From Elgaria multicarinata webbii (taxonomy: Eukaryota > Chordata > Lepidosauria > Squamata > Anguidae): a DNA stretch of 64,000 bases. Each line of letters begins with the position of its first letter. Position 1 is the first letter of the stretch. This document shows, in pieces, positions 31,831 through 43,214 of the stretch. A program made the position numbers and the translations under genes. The notes beneath the pieces are model-generated. The model saw nothing but the letters and a program-made list of their open reading frames with translations, did no database searches and was not told where the DNA came from. The stretch spans positions 3,300,001 through 3,364,000 of the forward strand of contig NC_086179.1 in the NCBI RefSeq assembly GCF_023053635.1. The letters run 5' to 3'.

Positions 31831-32562
31831 GCGCTACGGCCAAGCACACAAGTCCTGGATAGAATTGGGGTCGCCAGCATCAGTGCAACATCACAAATGC
31901 GGTGTTGCACCAGAGAGGGAACCCCGCTCAGTGCAGCTGTACCCTGAAATGCCTTGCACAAACCAGGTCTGAGCAGAAAGGGCGGCTGGTCAGGCCAATA
32001 GAAATGGTGAGCCAGGTTGGCACATGGCCACCGAGTGGTGAGGAAAAACAACCTCCAGGAGACCAGGCGTGGGAACCTTTCAAAAATCGGTTCTTCATTT
32101 CTTTGAAGCCCCAAATAACTCAAGCTGTGTGCAGACCATTGTCTCTCATGCGCACACACATAGATAAATGTGTGCGACGGAACTCGAATGCACCACGGCT
32201 TCCATTTCATGCACAGCAGCTGCTGAGGGCATGTTTAGAACTGGCGTGAACATATTGTAGGACCGTTCGGGTGCTTTTTCCCCCCTAGAATCCTGCAGTA
32301 GCCAGTCCTGAACTGCTTTAAAAGTCAAGACCATGCCTATTTGTGTGGTTGGGTGAATCTGTATCAGAGATGTATATAATTGTTGGACAGTGTGCTACTA
32401 TGGCTGAAAACGGCTGCAGCCTGTATGTGGAACAGCAGGCTGTGCGCTGCGCAGGGCTGCTTTAGTGCGCCGGCTCCTGCTCGCACACGCGTGGGCTAGA
32501 GACACCAAGGTCTCTTGTTCAGGGGTTTGAGTTTTTTCCTGCTCTGGACATCAGGAAAAACA
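31831..32562. other. Unassigned sequence
   Basis: No gene or recognised repeat. The overlapping frames at 31806-32249 are unsupported. Confidence 0.35.
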
Positions 32563-32985
32563 AGGCTCTCTGGGCAGCTCACAATTAACACCATAAAAAG
32601 CAGCTTGACAAGACGCAGTATAAAACTTTAAAAAAAATTAAAAGTACATTATTTATTTATTTATTTATTTATTATTTATTTAAGGATTTTTATGACGCCA
32701 TTCAGCCAAAAAAGGCTCTCATGGCGGCTTACAAAAGTATTTCTTGACAGTCCCTGCCCACAGGCTTACAATCTAAAAGACATGACACAAAAGGAAAAGG
32801 GATTGGGAGGGAGGAGGAGGGGGGAAAGGAAAGCAAATTCAGGCACTACAATCTTAGTTGGAAAGTTCAGCAGTTACAGGTGACAGCAGGAGGGAGGGGG
32901 CTCTCAGCTGGAGCTGGACCCAGGCACGGTGGAGAGGTGCCTGGCTGCTGCTTCCTCCCTCACTGGTGGCCTCTGCAGAGACAAA
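32563..32985 (-). mobile_element. L2 UTR remnant and L2-tailed SINE (copy 2)
   Basis: 32563-32645 is a diverged antisense L2 UTR (AAGGCTCTCTGGGCAGCTCA). 32653-32985 is nearly identical to 3908-4227, differing by a few bases such as GACGCC versus GCCGCC and small gaps in the GGGAGG run. Confidence 0.75.
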
Positions 32986-33550
32986 CCAAGTTAAAAAACC
33001 AAGTTCCATGTAGGAGTGGGTCAAAACAGACATTGCTCCAAATGTGTCCCAGGCAATTTCATCTCCCTTCCACATGCACTCTAGAGTAGGTGCAGCCCCC
33101 CCCCCCTGATCCAAGCCTTAAAAGCCCCCATTCCTCCCAATCTGTACCAGGAATCCTGCACCCACTCCAGAGCAGACATAGAAGACATAGCTGCTAAACA
33201 CACACCTAGCTATAATTGATCTCGGAGTCCTTTAAGAATATAAGAAGTGCCCTGATGCTGGATCAGAACAAGGGTCCATCTAGTCCAGCACTCTGTTCAC
33301 ACAGTGGCCAAGCAGCTGTCGGCCAGGGACCCACAAACCAGGAGGTGCAACAGCATCCTCCCACAATCTTTACTGCCTCGAATACTGGAGGCAGCACACA
33401 ACCCTCAGGGCTAGTAGCCCTGGATAGCCTTCACCTCCAGGAATTTATCCAACTCCCTTTTAAAGCCTTCCAAATTGGTGGCCATCACTACATCTTGTGG
33501 TCGTGAGTTCCGTAAGTTAACTCTGCGCTGTGGGGAGAAGTCCTTCCTTT

Positions 33551-33913
33551 GAGTTCGGAAAGCCATCTCCTCGGGCAAGCCCAGTCAAAACGTAGCCGGC
33601 CCTGGCACTGTCCCTGCTGTCCCTCGTGTCCTTCCCCACCTCCTATCTTCCCGTGGGCAGGAGGAAGCGGCACCTTTGCCCACAAAGAGCGCAGCGGGGT
33701 CCCCCCTGTGAAAGGAAAGGCTGCCAGTGCGCAGGACGAGGGGAGTGAGTGGTTTGTGTCCACGTCGGCTCCCGATGGGACTTCCCGTGCACGGCAGAGA
33801 AGTGCACAGGGGTGGGGTGGGGGCGAGGGGGGCTGTCCAGAGACGATCCTGTGGAGCTGCGATGGTCCCACAAGAATCGCGGAAGCGGGCACGAGAGCGG
33901 GTGGCAGCGGTGA
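33551..33913. mobile_element. 363-bp GC-rich insertion with 15-bp TSD
   Basis: Bounded by a perfect duplication AGAAGTCCTTCCTTT (33536-33550 and 33914-33928) inside CR1-B, where the consensus has one copy. GC- and CpG-rich, with no terminal inverted repeats and no poly-A or microsatellite tail. It matches nothing else in the window. The duplication length fits target-primed retroposition; the source is unknown. Confidence 0.75.
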
Positions 33914-34113
33914 AGAAGTCCTTCCTTTTATTTGTCCTGAATCTCCCACCAATCAACTCCATGGGATATGACCCCACTGGGTTCTAGAATTTTGAGAGAG
34001 GGAGAAAAATGTCTCCCTGTCCACATTCTTCACACCATGCATAATTTTGCACACCTCTATCATGTCTCCCCTCAGCCTCCTTTTTTCCAAGCTGAACAAT
34101 CCCAGTTGATGTC

Positions 34114-34954
34114 TAGGGTGACCCTATGAAAAGGAGGACCGGGCTCCTGTATCTTTAACAGTTGTATTGAAAAGGGAATTTCAGCAGGGGTCCTTTGTAT
34201 ATATGGGGAACCTGGTGAAATTCCCTCTTCATCACAACAGTTAAAGCTGCAGGTGCCCTGTCCTCTTTTAAATCTGGTCACTCTAGTATAGCTCCTGGAG
34301 CTTTAACTGTTGTGATGAAGAGGGAATTTCACCAGGTGCTGCCTGCATACAAAGGACACCTGCTGAAATTCCTTTTCTATGCAACTGTTAAAGATACAAG
34401 AGCCCGGTCCTCCTTTTCATAGGGTCACCCTAGGGTTGCCCACCCCTGCAGAGAGCACTCCCCCTTAGGGGCCCATCTGCTCTGTGCCTAAACCTGAACA
34501 GGCTACCGCTGGCTGCCCCTGCCCAAATCTGCACTCGTCACCCGCCCCATACCTACTTCTGGACCTCACCTGCCTGAATTGCTAACCTCGTGTGCATCAC
34601 TATCCTCTAGCAAAAGCTCCTGCCTGCTCCCCTTTCCTAGGGTGGCCCTATGAAAAGGAGGACAGGGGCCCTGTATCTTTAACACTTGCATAGAAAAGGA
34701 AATTTCAGCAGGTGTCATTTGCATATATGGAGAACCTGGTGAAATCTCCTCTTCATCACAACAGTTAAAGCTGCAGGAGCCCTGCCCTCTTTTAAATCTG
34801 TTCACTCTAGTATAGCTCCTGCAGCTTTAACTGTGGTGATGAAGAGGGAATTTCACCAGGTTCTCGATCTATACAAATGACACCTGCAGAAATTCCCTTC
34901 CCTATGCAACTGTTAAAGACACAGGGGCCCTGTCCTCCTTTTCATATGGTCACC
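34114..34954. mobile_element. Composite of two TAGGGTGACC MITEs plus spacer (copy B, inverted)
   Basis: MITE 34114-34432, spacer 34433-34637, MITE 34638-34954, in reverse order and orientation relative to 24127-24989. It splits CR1-B between CCCAGTTGATGT and ATGTAACCTTCCC, where the intact copy reads CCCAGCTGCTGTAACCTTCC. Degenerate TGATGT/GAATGT flanks suggest a target duplication of the whole block. Confidence 0.88.
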
Positions 34955-35139
34955 GAATGTAACCTTCCCTCCTAGTGGAGATGCTTCAGCCCCTTCATCA
35001 TTTTAGTTGCCCTTTTCCCAGCTCTATAATATCCTTTTTTAGGTGCGGTGACATACAAGTGTATATAATATTCTAAGTGTGGTCGCACCATAGATTTGTA
35101 TAAAGGCAGTATGATACTAGCAGTTTTATTCTCAATTCC

Positions 35140-35142
<3 letters not shown>

Positions 35143-35185
<43 letters not shown>

Positions 35186-35503
35186 GTAATAAATTTATTT
35201 CTTACCCACCTCTCCATTCTGATCGAGGCAGGGAGCAACAATAAACGATAAAATACATAGTACTCAATTAAAACATAATATACATTGTTAAAAACACTTT
35301 TAAAACTTCTTAAAATTCCACTGGACAGGCCTGCCAGAAGAGATCAGTCTTTATAGCTTTCTTGAATGCTAGTAGACTGTTAAGTTGACGTGTCTCCTCC
35401 GGCAGGCCGTTCCACAGTCTGGGAGCAGCAGAAGAGAAGGTCCTCTGGGTAACAGTTGTTAATCTAGTTTTTGCTAGTGGAGGACCTGAGTGTGTGGGGT
35501 GGA
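35143..35503 (-). mobile_element. L2 LINE 3' end inside CR1
   Basis: Antisense: ATT array, TTTCTTACCCACCTCTCCAT, TTAAAATTCCACTGGACAGG and GGCCGTTCCACAGTCTGGGA. It interrupts CR1-B between CTCAATTCCT and AATGCC. Confidence 0.85.
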
Positions 35504-35633
35504 TTGTAATGCCTAACGTGGAGTTTGTCTTCTTTACAGCGGCCGCACACTTTGTGGACATTTTCACCGAGCTTTTCCACCACAATCCCAAGATCTCTTT
35601 CTTGTTCGGTCACCGCCAGCTCAGATCCCGTTC

Positions 35634-35762
35634 CAGCCTTCCTCAACCTGGGGCGCTCCAGATGTGTTGGACTGCACCTCCCAGAATGCCCCAGCCGCTG
35701 GCTGGGGCATTCTGGGAGGTGCAGTCCAACACATCTGGAGCGCCCCAGGTTGAGGAAGGCTG
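35634..35762. mobile_element. Palindromic hAT-like MITE
   Basis: CAGCCTTCCTCAACCTGGGG ... GGTTGAGGAAGGCTG, near-perfect palindrome of 129 bp, inserted in CR1-B. Confidence 0.9.
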
Positions 35763-35815
35763 CATTAGGCTATACTTGAAGTTGGGGATTTTTGCCCGAA
35801 CGTGCCTCACCTTAC

Positions 35816-36488
35816 GCTTTCCTGTCTTCTTGGCTTGCTGTCATGATCAGCCGTGATTTTCAGCCACCCCTTCTGTCTTCCACCAACGCCATCCTGTGAC
35901 ACGGGCCCCTGACACAGCTGGAAGCCGCCACAAGCTGACTCATGGCTGCCGAGGCCTGAGCGGTTTGCCAGGAGAGGCCTTGGGCGGGTTTAGCTGCTTT
36001 CTTTTGCTTCTGAAATGGCATCCTGCAACTTTGGAGCCTGCAAGTTGGCTTGGAAAAGGTCTTTCAGCCCTGTCTCCTGCCCCGAGGCAGTAGAGATTAC
36101 CAGCCAAGTATTTCTAAATATCCTTGGTAGATGCTTATCTAAAAACTTCTTTTTAATGATGTTTAAAATGAAACTTGGGAGAAAGGGAGTGAGAGAAAAA
36201 AAGGAAGGTAATCTTATCATGGAGTTGATTGCACTGAATTGGGGATTGTTTGTTAAACCTAAACTTGAAGATCAATAAAAGTGTTGTCTGGGCTTTGCAC
36301 AGAGCTGTATGTAACGGAGAACAACCAACCATTAAATATGGAAAATGGGTGAAATGATGGCCACTTTGATCGGGCACGTTTTGGTGGGTGTAGCAATGTG
36401 CTTCACTTCTTACCTGCTTTGAATCCCACCCCCCTTGAGATTGATGAGACAACCACGACCTGCTGAATCAAAGCAATTGAAGACAGAC
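35816..36488. other. Unassigned sequence
   Basis: No gene or recognised repeat. Confidence 0.35.
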
Positions 36489-36665
36489 ATACCGTATTTC
36501 TTCGATTGTAAGACGCCATCGATTGTAAGACGCACCCTAATTTCAGTACCACTAACAGAAAAAAAACCCACCCTAAGACGCCCCCACAATTCTAAGACGC
36601 ACCCCGTTTTTAGAGATGTTTATATGGGGGGGGGGAGTGTGTCTTAGAATCAAAGAAATACGGTA
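36489..36665. mobile_element. MITE with ACCGTATTTCTTCGATT ends (copy 2)
   Basis: TACCGTATTTCTTCGATTGT ... AATCAAAGAAATACGGTA. Reverse complement of the copy at 4684-4853, including GTTTTTAGAGATGTTTATAT. Complete. Confidence 0.85.
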
Positions 36666-36962
36666 ATCTGCGTATACAAGCACATGCCTCTACCACAGAC
36701 TGAACCCAGCTTTTCCTTGGTTTCACAAGCTAAACAAGCATCCCAGTGAATTGAAGGCTGGTTCAGCTGTTATTCCTGTCCTTTGCCCTGTACTTTTGGG
36801 CAGGGGTGGCTGGGTGGCAGTTGCCCGCATTCTGAAAGTGTTGATTTTATTTTAAAAAGGGGGGGGGAGTGCAAAACTGCCCTGAGAATTGGTGTGGGGA
36901 ATTTTCTGGCTGACGTTGAGTGTGTCAACTACAGAGCACAGCTTGGTTCTGCTTCAGAGGGC

Positions 36963-37478
36963 TGATGTACACCAAGCAGGATATTCCACTGTGAAAGCGG
37001 TATATAAAAGGCAGGAGTCACACTACTGCTTTAGAGCGGTATTGAAGTGCACTGCAGGATCTACACTGCTGCTTTATAGCGGTACAGAAGTGCACTGCAG
37101 GATCTGCACTACTGCTTTATAGTGGTACAGAAGTGGGGCCCATGACACATCTACACCAAGCAGGTTATAACACTACGAAAGTGGTATGAAAGTAGTATAT
37201 GGGCCATAGCTAGACCTAAGCTTTATCCCAGGATTGTCCTGGGGTCAAACCTGTTCATCTAAGTGCCACACAGGGCATCCAGTGCTCAGGCAGGGATGAA
37301 CCCGGGATGATCCTGGGATAAACCTTAGGTCTAGCTACGGCCATGGTCTGTGTCAATGGGCCCCAACAGTTGTCAGTGCACTTCAATACCGCTATAAAGC
37401 TGTAATGTGGCTTCTGCCTCTTATATACTGCTTTCATACCACTTTCATAGTGGAATATCCTGCTTGGTGTAGATGAGG
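36963..37478. mobile_element. TIR MITE (TACACCAAGCAGG ends) with nested MITE
   Basis: Left TIR TGTACACCAAGCAGGATATT, right TIR AATATCCTGCTTGGTGTAGA, extending about 45 bp each. An internal third end (ATCTACACCAAGCAGG at 37150) and repeated CACTRCTGCTTTA-AGYGGTA blocks show internal duplication. Interrupted by the GGCC-ended MITE at 37202-37342. Confidence 0.8.
37202..37342. mobile_element. GGCC-ended MITE nested in another MITE
   Basis: GGCCATAGCTAGACCTAAGC ... ACCTTAGGTCTAGCTACGGC, 141 bp, complete TIRs. Same family as the array at 25781-26414. Confidence 0.87.
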
Positions 37479-39245
37479 CCAGAGTTGCCTAATTCTCTCT
37501 CTGCCCCTGGGAACATGATCCAGAGGGAAAAGTACAAATGGATTGAACAGAATGAGTGCGCTCATCAGAATGGCCCCACAGCCCTGCCAATATTACATTT
37601 GTCTTCATCTGTTGTCTGTTTCTGTTGCCTGAGGGTGTTTATTGGATTTTTATGAGTGTTCCTTGAAAATTTTAATTGCCTAGATTCCTAGGCTATGAAT
37701 GGGCAAAAAAGTAGGTAAAACTGAACTCCTTGAAAGAAAGAATAAAATATATTGGGAAGAGACCTGGACTAGGTCTGGGTTCAAGTCCACCTCTGCTTTT
37801 GACTTATGGTGTAGCCTTGGGTGCGACACTGGCCCTGTTCAGAAGACACCTTTAACCACGGTGAATAAGGCTTTTTGCCTTATTGTAAATATTGTAAAGC
37901 ACTTCATCAGTGTTGAGAAAACTATGATTGCTAAAAAGCTCTGGTTAGGAGCGATGGTATTTGCAGTTCAACACATCTGAAGGGAAGCCTGAGCTACAAA
38001 GTGCAGCAAACTGGATTTCAGGTATATAGTAGGAACTGTTGTGTGACCTAACCTTCCAGGAGAGCTGAACCCTGGAACGATGTGCTCTGGTGTGACAGGG
38101 AGGTTCTTTCCCCAAAAGTTTCCAAGAGGAAACAGGATAAACAAGATTACGTTTCTGCGTAGCTGAAGGTGACACTGAGAGTGGAAATCTCAACTTTTGA
38201 TTTTTTTTTGTTTTGTTTTTAAAAGCAAGGTTCCAGTCCTTATTGCTGTGAAGGTAGGCTGGAAAGTGTGTGGGTAATGTCTATATTCTACTTTGTTTCA
38301 TCTGGCTTTCTACATCTTGCCAGAAATAAACTGTTTCCATCATAGAGAAGAAATTGCTGATGAATTGAAAATATTATTATCAAGCATCGTCAAATGCATG
38401 AGGTGTAAAGCAAATAGTTCCAATCGACAGAGCAGTAAAGTCAGGGTATTTAGGTATTAAAACAAACAAAACAAAATCTAAGTAACACTTGCTAAACTGG
38501 TTAGGGGGATCAGGGCCTGAGGGGCTGTTGTAAAGTTAAACCTTGGATTCTCTTGAAGAGTGTCAGAGAGACAGTAATTTATGGAGTTCTGCATTGAGGT
38601 GATCACCAAGAATGCAAGGAGATAATTTCAAAAAGGACATTGGAGCACATGGTCTAATTCAGTTGCAATTGGTGTTGCAATTGATGGTGTTGCAATTGTA
38701 AAGCAATATGGTTCAGTTTAGTCTTAGCAGGAAAAATGCTCCCATTTATGAAGCTAAAATGGCTTTGGCCTTTTGTGCTGTAGTATCACAATATTGGCTC
38801 ATGTTCAGTTAGTTTTGCCTCTAAACCTTCTCACTTTCTGAGGAGGAGTTTCCAAGAGTAGATTTTTGCTTTAACACGTTTTCATAAGTTTTTAGAGTTC
38901 TTATTTATTGTTGTTCCTATAGAGGGGGAAAAGCTATTGTCACAATTGGAGATTAGGAAGGTGGTGGAGTAGATATGGGGGACAGAACCAAAGAATGGAA
39001 TGGATTTGGGCATAAGAACTCAGGATTTCCCCCCCTCCCTGGGGTACATTTAAACAGACCCAATCTGCAATGCTGTCTAGTTTAATGTTACACCACTTTA
39101 ACTGTCATAGCTTTCTCCAAAGAACCAAGGGAGTTGTTATTTTTTAATCCCCCCTTTTTATTGTGAATATCAACAAAACAGACCAGAAAATATGTTGTGT
39201 AAAGAAAAACACACACATTACATATATAGGAATAGCATCATTTTT
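37479..39245. other. Unassigned sequence
   Basis: The longest repeat-poor stretch in the left and centre of the window. No exon or domain is recognised in any frame. Confidence 0.4.
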
Positions 39246-39685
39246 CATAGAATCATAGAATAGCAGAGTTGGAAGGGGCCTACAAGGCCACCGAGTCCAA
39301 CCCACTGCTGAATGCTGGAATCCACCCTAAAGCATCCCTGACCGATGGTTGTCCAGCTGCCGCTTGAAGGCCTCTAGTGTGGGAGAGCCCACAACCTCCC
39401 TAGGTCACTGGTTCCATTGTCGTACTGCTCTAACAGTCAGGAAGTTTTTCCTGATGTCCAGCCGGAATCTGGCTTCCTGTCACTTGAGCCCGTTATTCTG
39501 TGTCCTGCACTCTGGGAGGATCGAGAAGAGATCCTGGCCCTCCTCTGTGTGACAACCTTTTAAGTATTTGAAGAGTGCTGTCATGTCTCCCCTCAATCTT
39601 CTCTTCTCCAGACTAAACATGCCCAGTTCTTTCAGTGTCTCTTCATAGTGTTTTGTTTCCAGACCCCTGATCATCCTGTGTGCTG
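39246..39685 (-). mobile_element. CR1 LINE 3' end, family A
   Basis: Antisense from TCATAGAATCATAGAATAGC to GACCCCTGATCATCCTG. Encodes [20 protein letters not shown] on the minus strand. Truncated at the GLETK region. Confidence 0.9.
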
Positions 39686-40883
39686 TTCTTTAAAATAAAA
39701 TAAAAAGTGGGGGGAGTTATACATAAGTTTCAAGAAAACAGACCAGATATCCAGCTATTTACCCAGTCGCAAGTTGTGGCTATATAACACCCATTCAAAA
39801 GTTGTTTAATATATGCTGAGAATTCTCAACCAGAAATTCCCTAGCCCCTGCCTTGCAAAACTATAGTTTCCTGTGACCAGGGCATGACTGTTAAAGCAGA
39901 TGCTTTGTAAGACAGATCTGTCCTAAAACCAGAAGTATTTTGCTCCACGTTCAGATCTATCTATCTATTTCTGCTCTGCCCTTTCTTCAAAAGGAACACA
40001 GAGTGACTCACAATATTAAGAAAGCAAGTACCAATTAAACAATAATAAAAACCATACTATCGCACTAGAATAATTAAAATACAACTCGAATAGTCTGAGA
40101 TCTCTTAAGATGTTTTGATTAAAGGATCCATTTCGGGCCAAGTATGGGATGTTACAGGCCAGGTTTCGGTACAGAGAATGATTACTTGTTTTCGTGACAG
40201 ACCAGAAATCCTGGGTAGAGTTTTCCATGTTTTGACCATTACGTCTAATGGACTTCCTTCAGGTATGCTGTTACCAGATTCCATGATTAAAAACTTTCAC
40301 AGGATTTTTCAGAACACTAAAAATTATTAAACTATTTAGAATTGCACCCACAACAACCTAACCCCCAAACAGTGAAACCATCAAGTCAAGAGCTAAATAC
40401 TCGTGTAAATAAAAATATCTATAAGGTGAGTGCTGGGAGTTTTAGGATTTTTTTCTGTCTAAACACGCATCGGATTGCGTCCTAACTTACATTTAAAGAT
40501 AGTCACAATGAGAGCTAATCATTCGTCTCCTGGGAAGATTTTTTAAAAGATAATTGTGGGGAGAGGTTTTTTTTCACTGATCAAATTGATGAGAGACCAG
40601 GACCGGGATGTACAGACAGCTCAAGTGCTAGTGGCAGTATTGAAGGCAAGGAAGGCGTCAAAAGAGCAGTGTGAGGTCCAAGAAGCATCTTTCACAAAGA
40701 AGGATGTTGTGAAATGGCCAGGAATCCCGCCAAAGTTTATCGTGTTTGGAGTGTTAGAACTGGGAGGATCCAAAGCGCTGAGGACACACCCGCTGATGTC
40801 AAAACCCTGCCTCCGAATTCCAGGTGTGTGAGTGTAGGCTGTGATAACCCAGGGCTAGGTTCTCTAACACAGAGCCCCTAGAT
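39686..40883. other. Unassigned sequence
   Basis: No recognised repeat. An open frame of 91 residues (40556-40831, plus) has no recognisable domain and is not claimed as a gene. Confidence 0.35.
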
Positions 40884-41206
40884 TAGGGTGACCCTATGGA
40901 AAGGAGGACCAGGCTCTTGTATCTTTAACAGTTGTAATGAAAAGGGAATTTCAGCAGGTGTTATTTGCATGCCTGCAACACCAGGTGACATCCCCTCTTC
41001 ATCCCAACAGTTAAAGCTGCAAGAGCCCTGCCCTCTTTTGTATCTGGTCATGCTAGGCAGGGCTCCTGCAGCTTTAACTGTTGTGCAATGAAGAGGGAAT
41101 TTTACCGGGTGCTGCAGGCATAGAAATGACACTTGCTGAAATTCCCTTTTCTACACAACTGTTAAAGATACAGGAGCCCGGCCCTCCTTTCCATAGGGTC
41201 ACCCTA
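40884..41206. mobile_element. Palindromic MITE, TAGGGTGACC family
   Basis: TAGGGTGACCCTATGGAAAG ... CCATAGGGTCACCCTA, 323 bp, complete, with the usual GTTAAAG palindromic blocks. Confidence 0.9.
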
Positions 41207-41873
41207 ATTTAGCTTCTTGCCCAAGTCACTTTTCTTTCAGTCTCACCAGTTTGGTTCCCGGGAAATGAATGTTTGTAATCTTTTTCGTTTTTATTTAGTT
41301 CAAAGTTTATTGTACTAGCCAAAGGCCATGACAAATACATCAAAAGAAAATATTTATACATATATACAGTGATATAAATATTTCAAACCATTTTGTAATC
41401 GGCCATGCCCACCATGGTAACCATTTTATGAGTGGGCAAGCCTCCCTCCCGTGGCGGCCATTTTGTGAGAGTGCCCACAAGGCTCTCTCAAGATTCCAAA
41501 TGCGCCCACCGACTCAGAACGACTGAGGGTTCTCTGAGCCAGTGGCTACTAGGGAAAGGGCACTGGATAAATCAGCCTGGTGGGATGAGCAAGGGTGTGT
41601 GAGTGTCTGTATGCAAAGGCTGGACCAATGCCTGGTTGCACAAGGTGGACCCTGGTTAATATGGCTGTTGATGGCTAATTGCAAAAACTCCTCAGCTGAG
41701 CAGCCTGTGTTCTGCCCTCTCCCCAGAAAACTTGATATAGCCTTCCCTGCCTTCCAGATGTGTTGAAATGCAACGATGGGACTTTTAGCCCAAAACATCT
41801 GGAGGGCTCCAACGAAGGGAATGCTGAGATAGACCTTGGGTCTGATCTTTTTACGTTCTTCTTTCTCTTAGAG
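41207..41873. other. Mostly unassigned, with a degraded hAT-like piece
   Basis: 41745-41815 (CTTCCAGATGTGTTGAAATG ... CAAAACATCTGGAGGGCTCC) resembles an old hAT-like MITE. 41395-41480 is GGCCATTTTGTG-rich and unassigned. Confidence 0.4.
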
Positions 41874-42006
41874 CAGCCTTCCTCAACCTGTGGCGCTCCA
41901 GATGTGTTGGACTGCAACTCCCAGAATGCCCCAGCCAGCTGCTGGCTGGGGCATTCTGGGAGTTGCAGTCCAACACATCTGGAGCGCCCCAGGTTGAGGA
42001 AGGCTG
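41874..42006. mobile_element. Palindromic hAT-like MITE with perfect 8-bp TSD
   Basis: CAGCCTTCCTCAACCTGTGG ... CAGGTTGAGGAAGGCTG, 133 bp. Flanked by TCTTAGAG on both sides (41866-41873 and 42007-42014), a perfect octamer duplication that supports hAT assignment for the family. Confidence 0.95.
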
Positions 42007-42693
42007 TCTTAGAGCCTTGACTGCATTTTACAAGTAAATGATTGTAACTGAACCCAGACGGCCATTTTACCCACCAGGAAAAGCGGCGGTTTGGAGCAAC
42101 TGAGATTTGGTTGAAGCTGCTCTGTAGGGCTGTGTAGTTTTAAAGGTGGCAGCCAAGACCCTGAGTTTAGCTCAGAAATGAACTGGCCTCCGTTGGACTG
42201 CTTTCGGGCTTGGTGCAACGGCCTCTGCACAGCCAGCGAAGGGCAGTGGCTGCGTGGCTGCGCAGCTGCGCGGCTCCGTTCCAGGCCGGCTGAGTTTTCT
42301 GAGCTGTCTTCAAGGGCCGCCCCTTCTGTGGGCTAAAGCGGGCAACATTGCTTTCTCTCCGCGTGTGTCATGTGCGGTCCCCTGTTTTGCGGGTGGTTTT
42401 ATTTCATTTCTTCACGAGTTTGCCTCTTTCCTCATTTCAGAAGCTCACCCTCACGCAATGAGTCATATTTCCAGGGGGAACAGTAATCAAAGCCTGTGCG
42501 TGCTCTCTGCACTTTCGGTTCCTGCAGCCTCCGTGGGAGAGAATCACCTGGGCCACGTTGGAGGTGTCTCAGACCCCCCGCCTTTTTTTATGCCTCCTGC
42601 CAATGGCTCAGCCCCCTAACCTGTGCCCATCGAAACAACAACGCAACAGGCAAGGCTGGGGTGGGGGTCACTAGCAGCCAAACTAAGCAGCCA
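42007..42693. other. Unassigned, moderately GC-rich
   Basis: No exon recognised. 42240-42370 is locally CpG-rich (GCGCAGCTGCGCGGCTCCG) but short. Confidence 0.35.
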
Positions 42694-43172
42694 AATAAGA
42701 ACATAAAAAGTGCCGTGCAGGATCAGACCAAGGGTCCATCTAGTCCAGCACTCTGTTCACGCAGTGGCCAACCAGCCATCGGCCAGGGATGAACAAGCAG
42801 GACATGGTGCAACAGCACCCTCCCACCCATGTTCCCCAGCAACTGGTGCACACAGGCTTACTGCCTCAAATACTGGAGATAGCACACAACCATCAGGGCT
42901 AGTAGCCATGGATTGCCTTCTCCTCCAGGAATTTATTTATCCAACCCCCTTTTAAAGCCGTCCAGATTGGTGGCCCTCAGCACATCTTGTGGTAGTGAGT
43001 TCCATAATTTAACTCTGCGCTGTGTGAAGAAGTCCTTTCTTTGATCTGTCCTGGATCTCCTACCCATCAGCTTCATGGGATATGACCCCATTGAGTTCTA
43101 GTATTTTGAGAGAGGGAGAAAAGTGTTTCCCTATCCACATTCTCCACACCAGGCATAATTTTGTACAAATCT
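42694..43172 (-). mobile_element. CR1 LINE 3' end, family B
   Basis: AAGAACATAAAAAGTGCCGT, GGGTCCATCTAGTCCAGCAC, CCCCCTTTTAAAGCCGTCCA and ATGACCCCATTGAGTTCTAG follow the family consensus in antisense. Confidence 0.92.
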
Positions 43173-43214
43173 TTCACTGTGGGAGGGCACTAGTTCTTTA
43201 AAATGTGTTTTAAA

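Larger units (their letters stand above)
33233..35815 (-). mobile_element. CR1 LINE, family B, with four nested insertions
   Basis: Antisense CR1-B segments: 33233-33550, 33914-34113, 34955-35142, 35504-35633 and 35763-35815. Each junction resumes at the next consensus position, judged against the uninterrupted copy at 57383-58172. Insertions in order: a 363-bp GC-rich segment, the two-MITE composite, an antisense L2 and a palindromic hAT. About 890 bp of CR1 remain. Confidence 0.87.

Noticed and set aside
40556-40831. 91-codon plus-strand ORF
   Set aside because: No domain, no splice context and no repeat match. Frames of this length are expected by chance in 64 kb.
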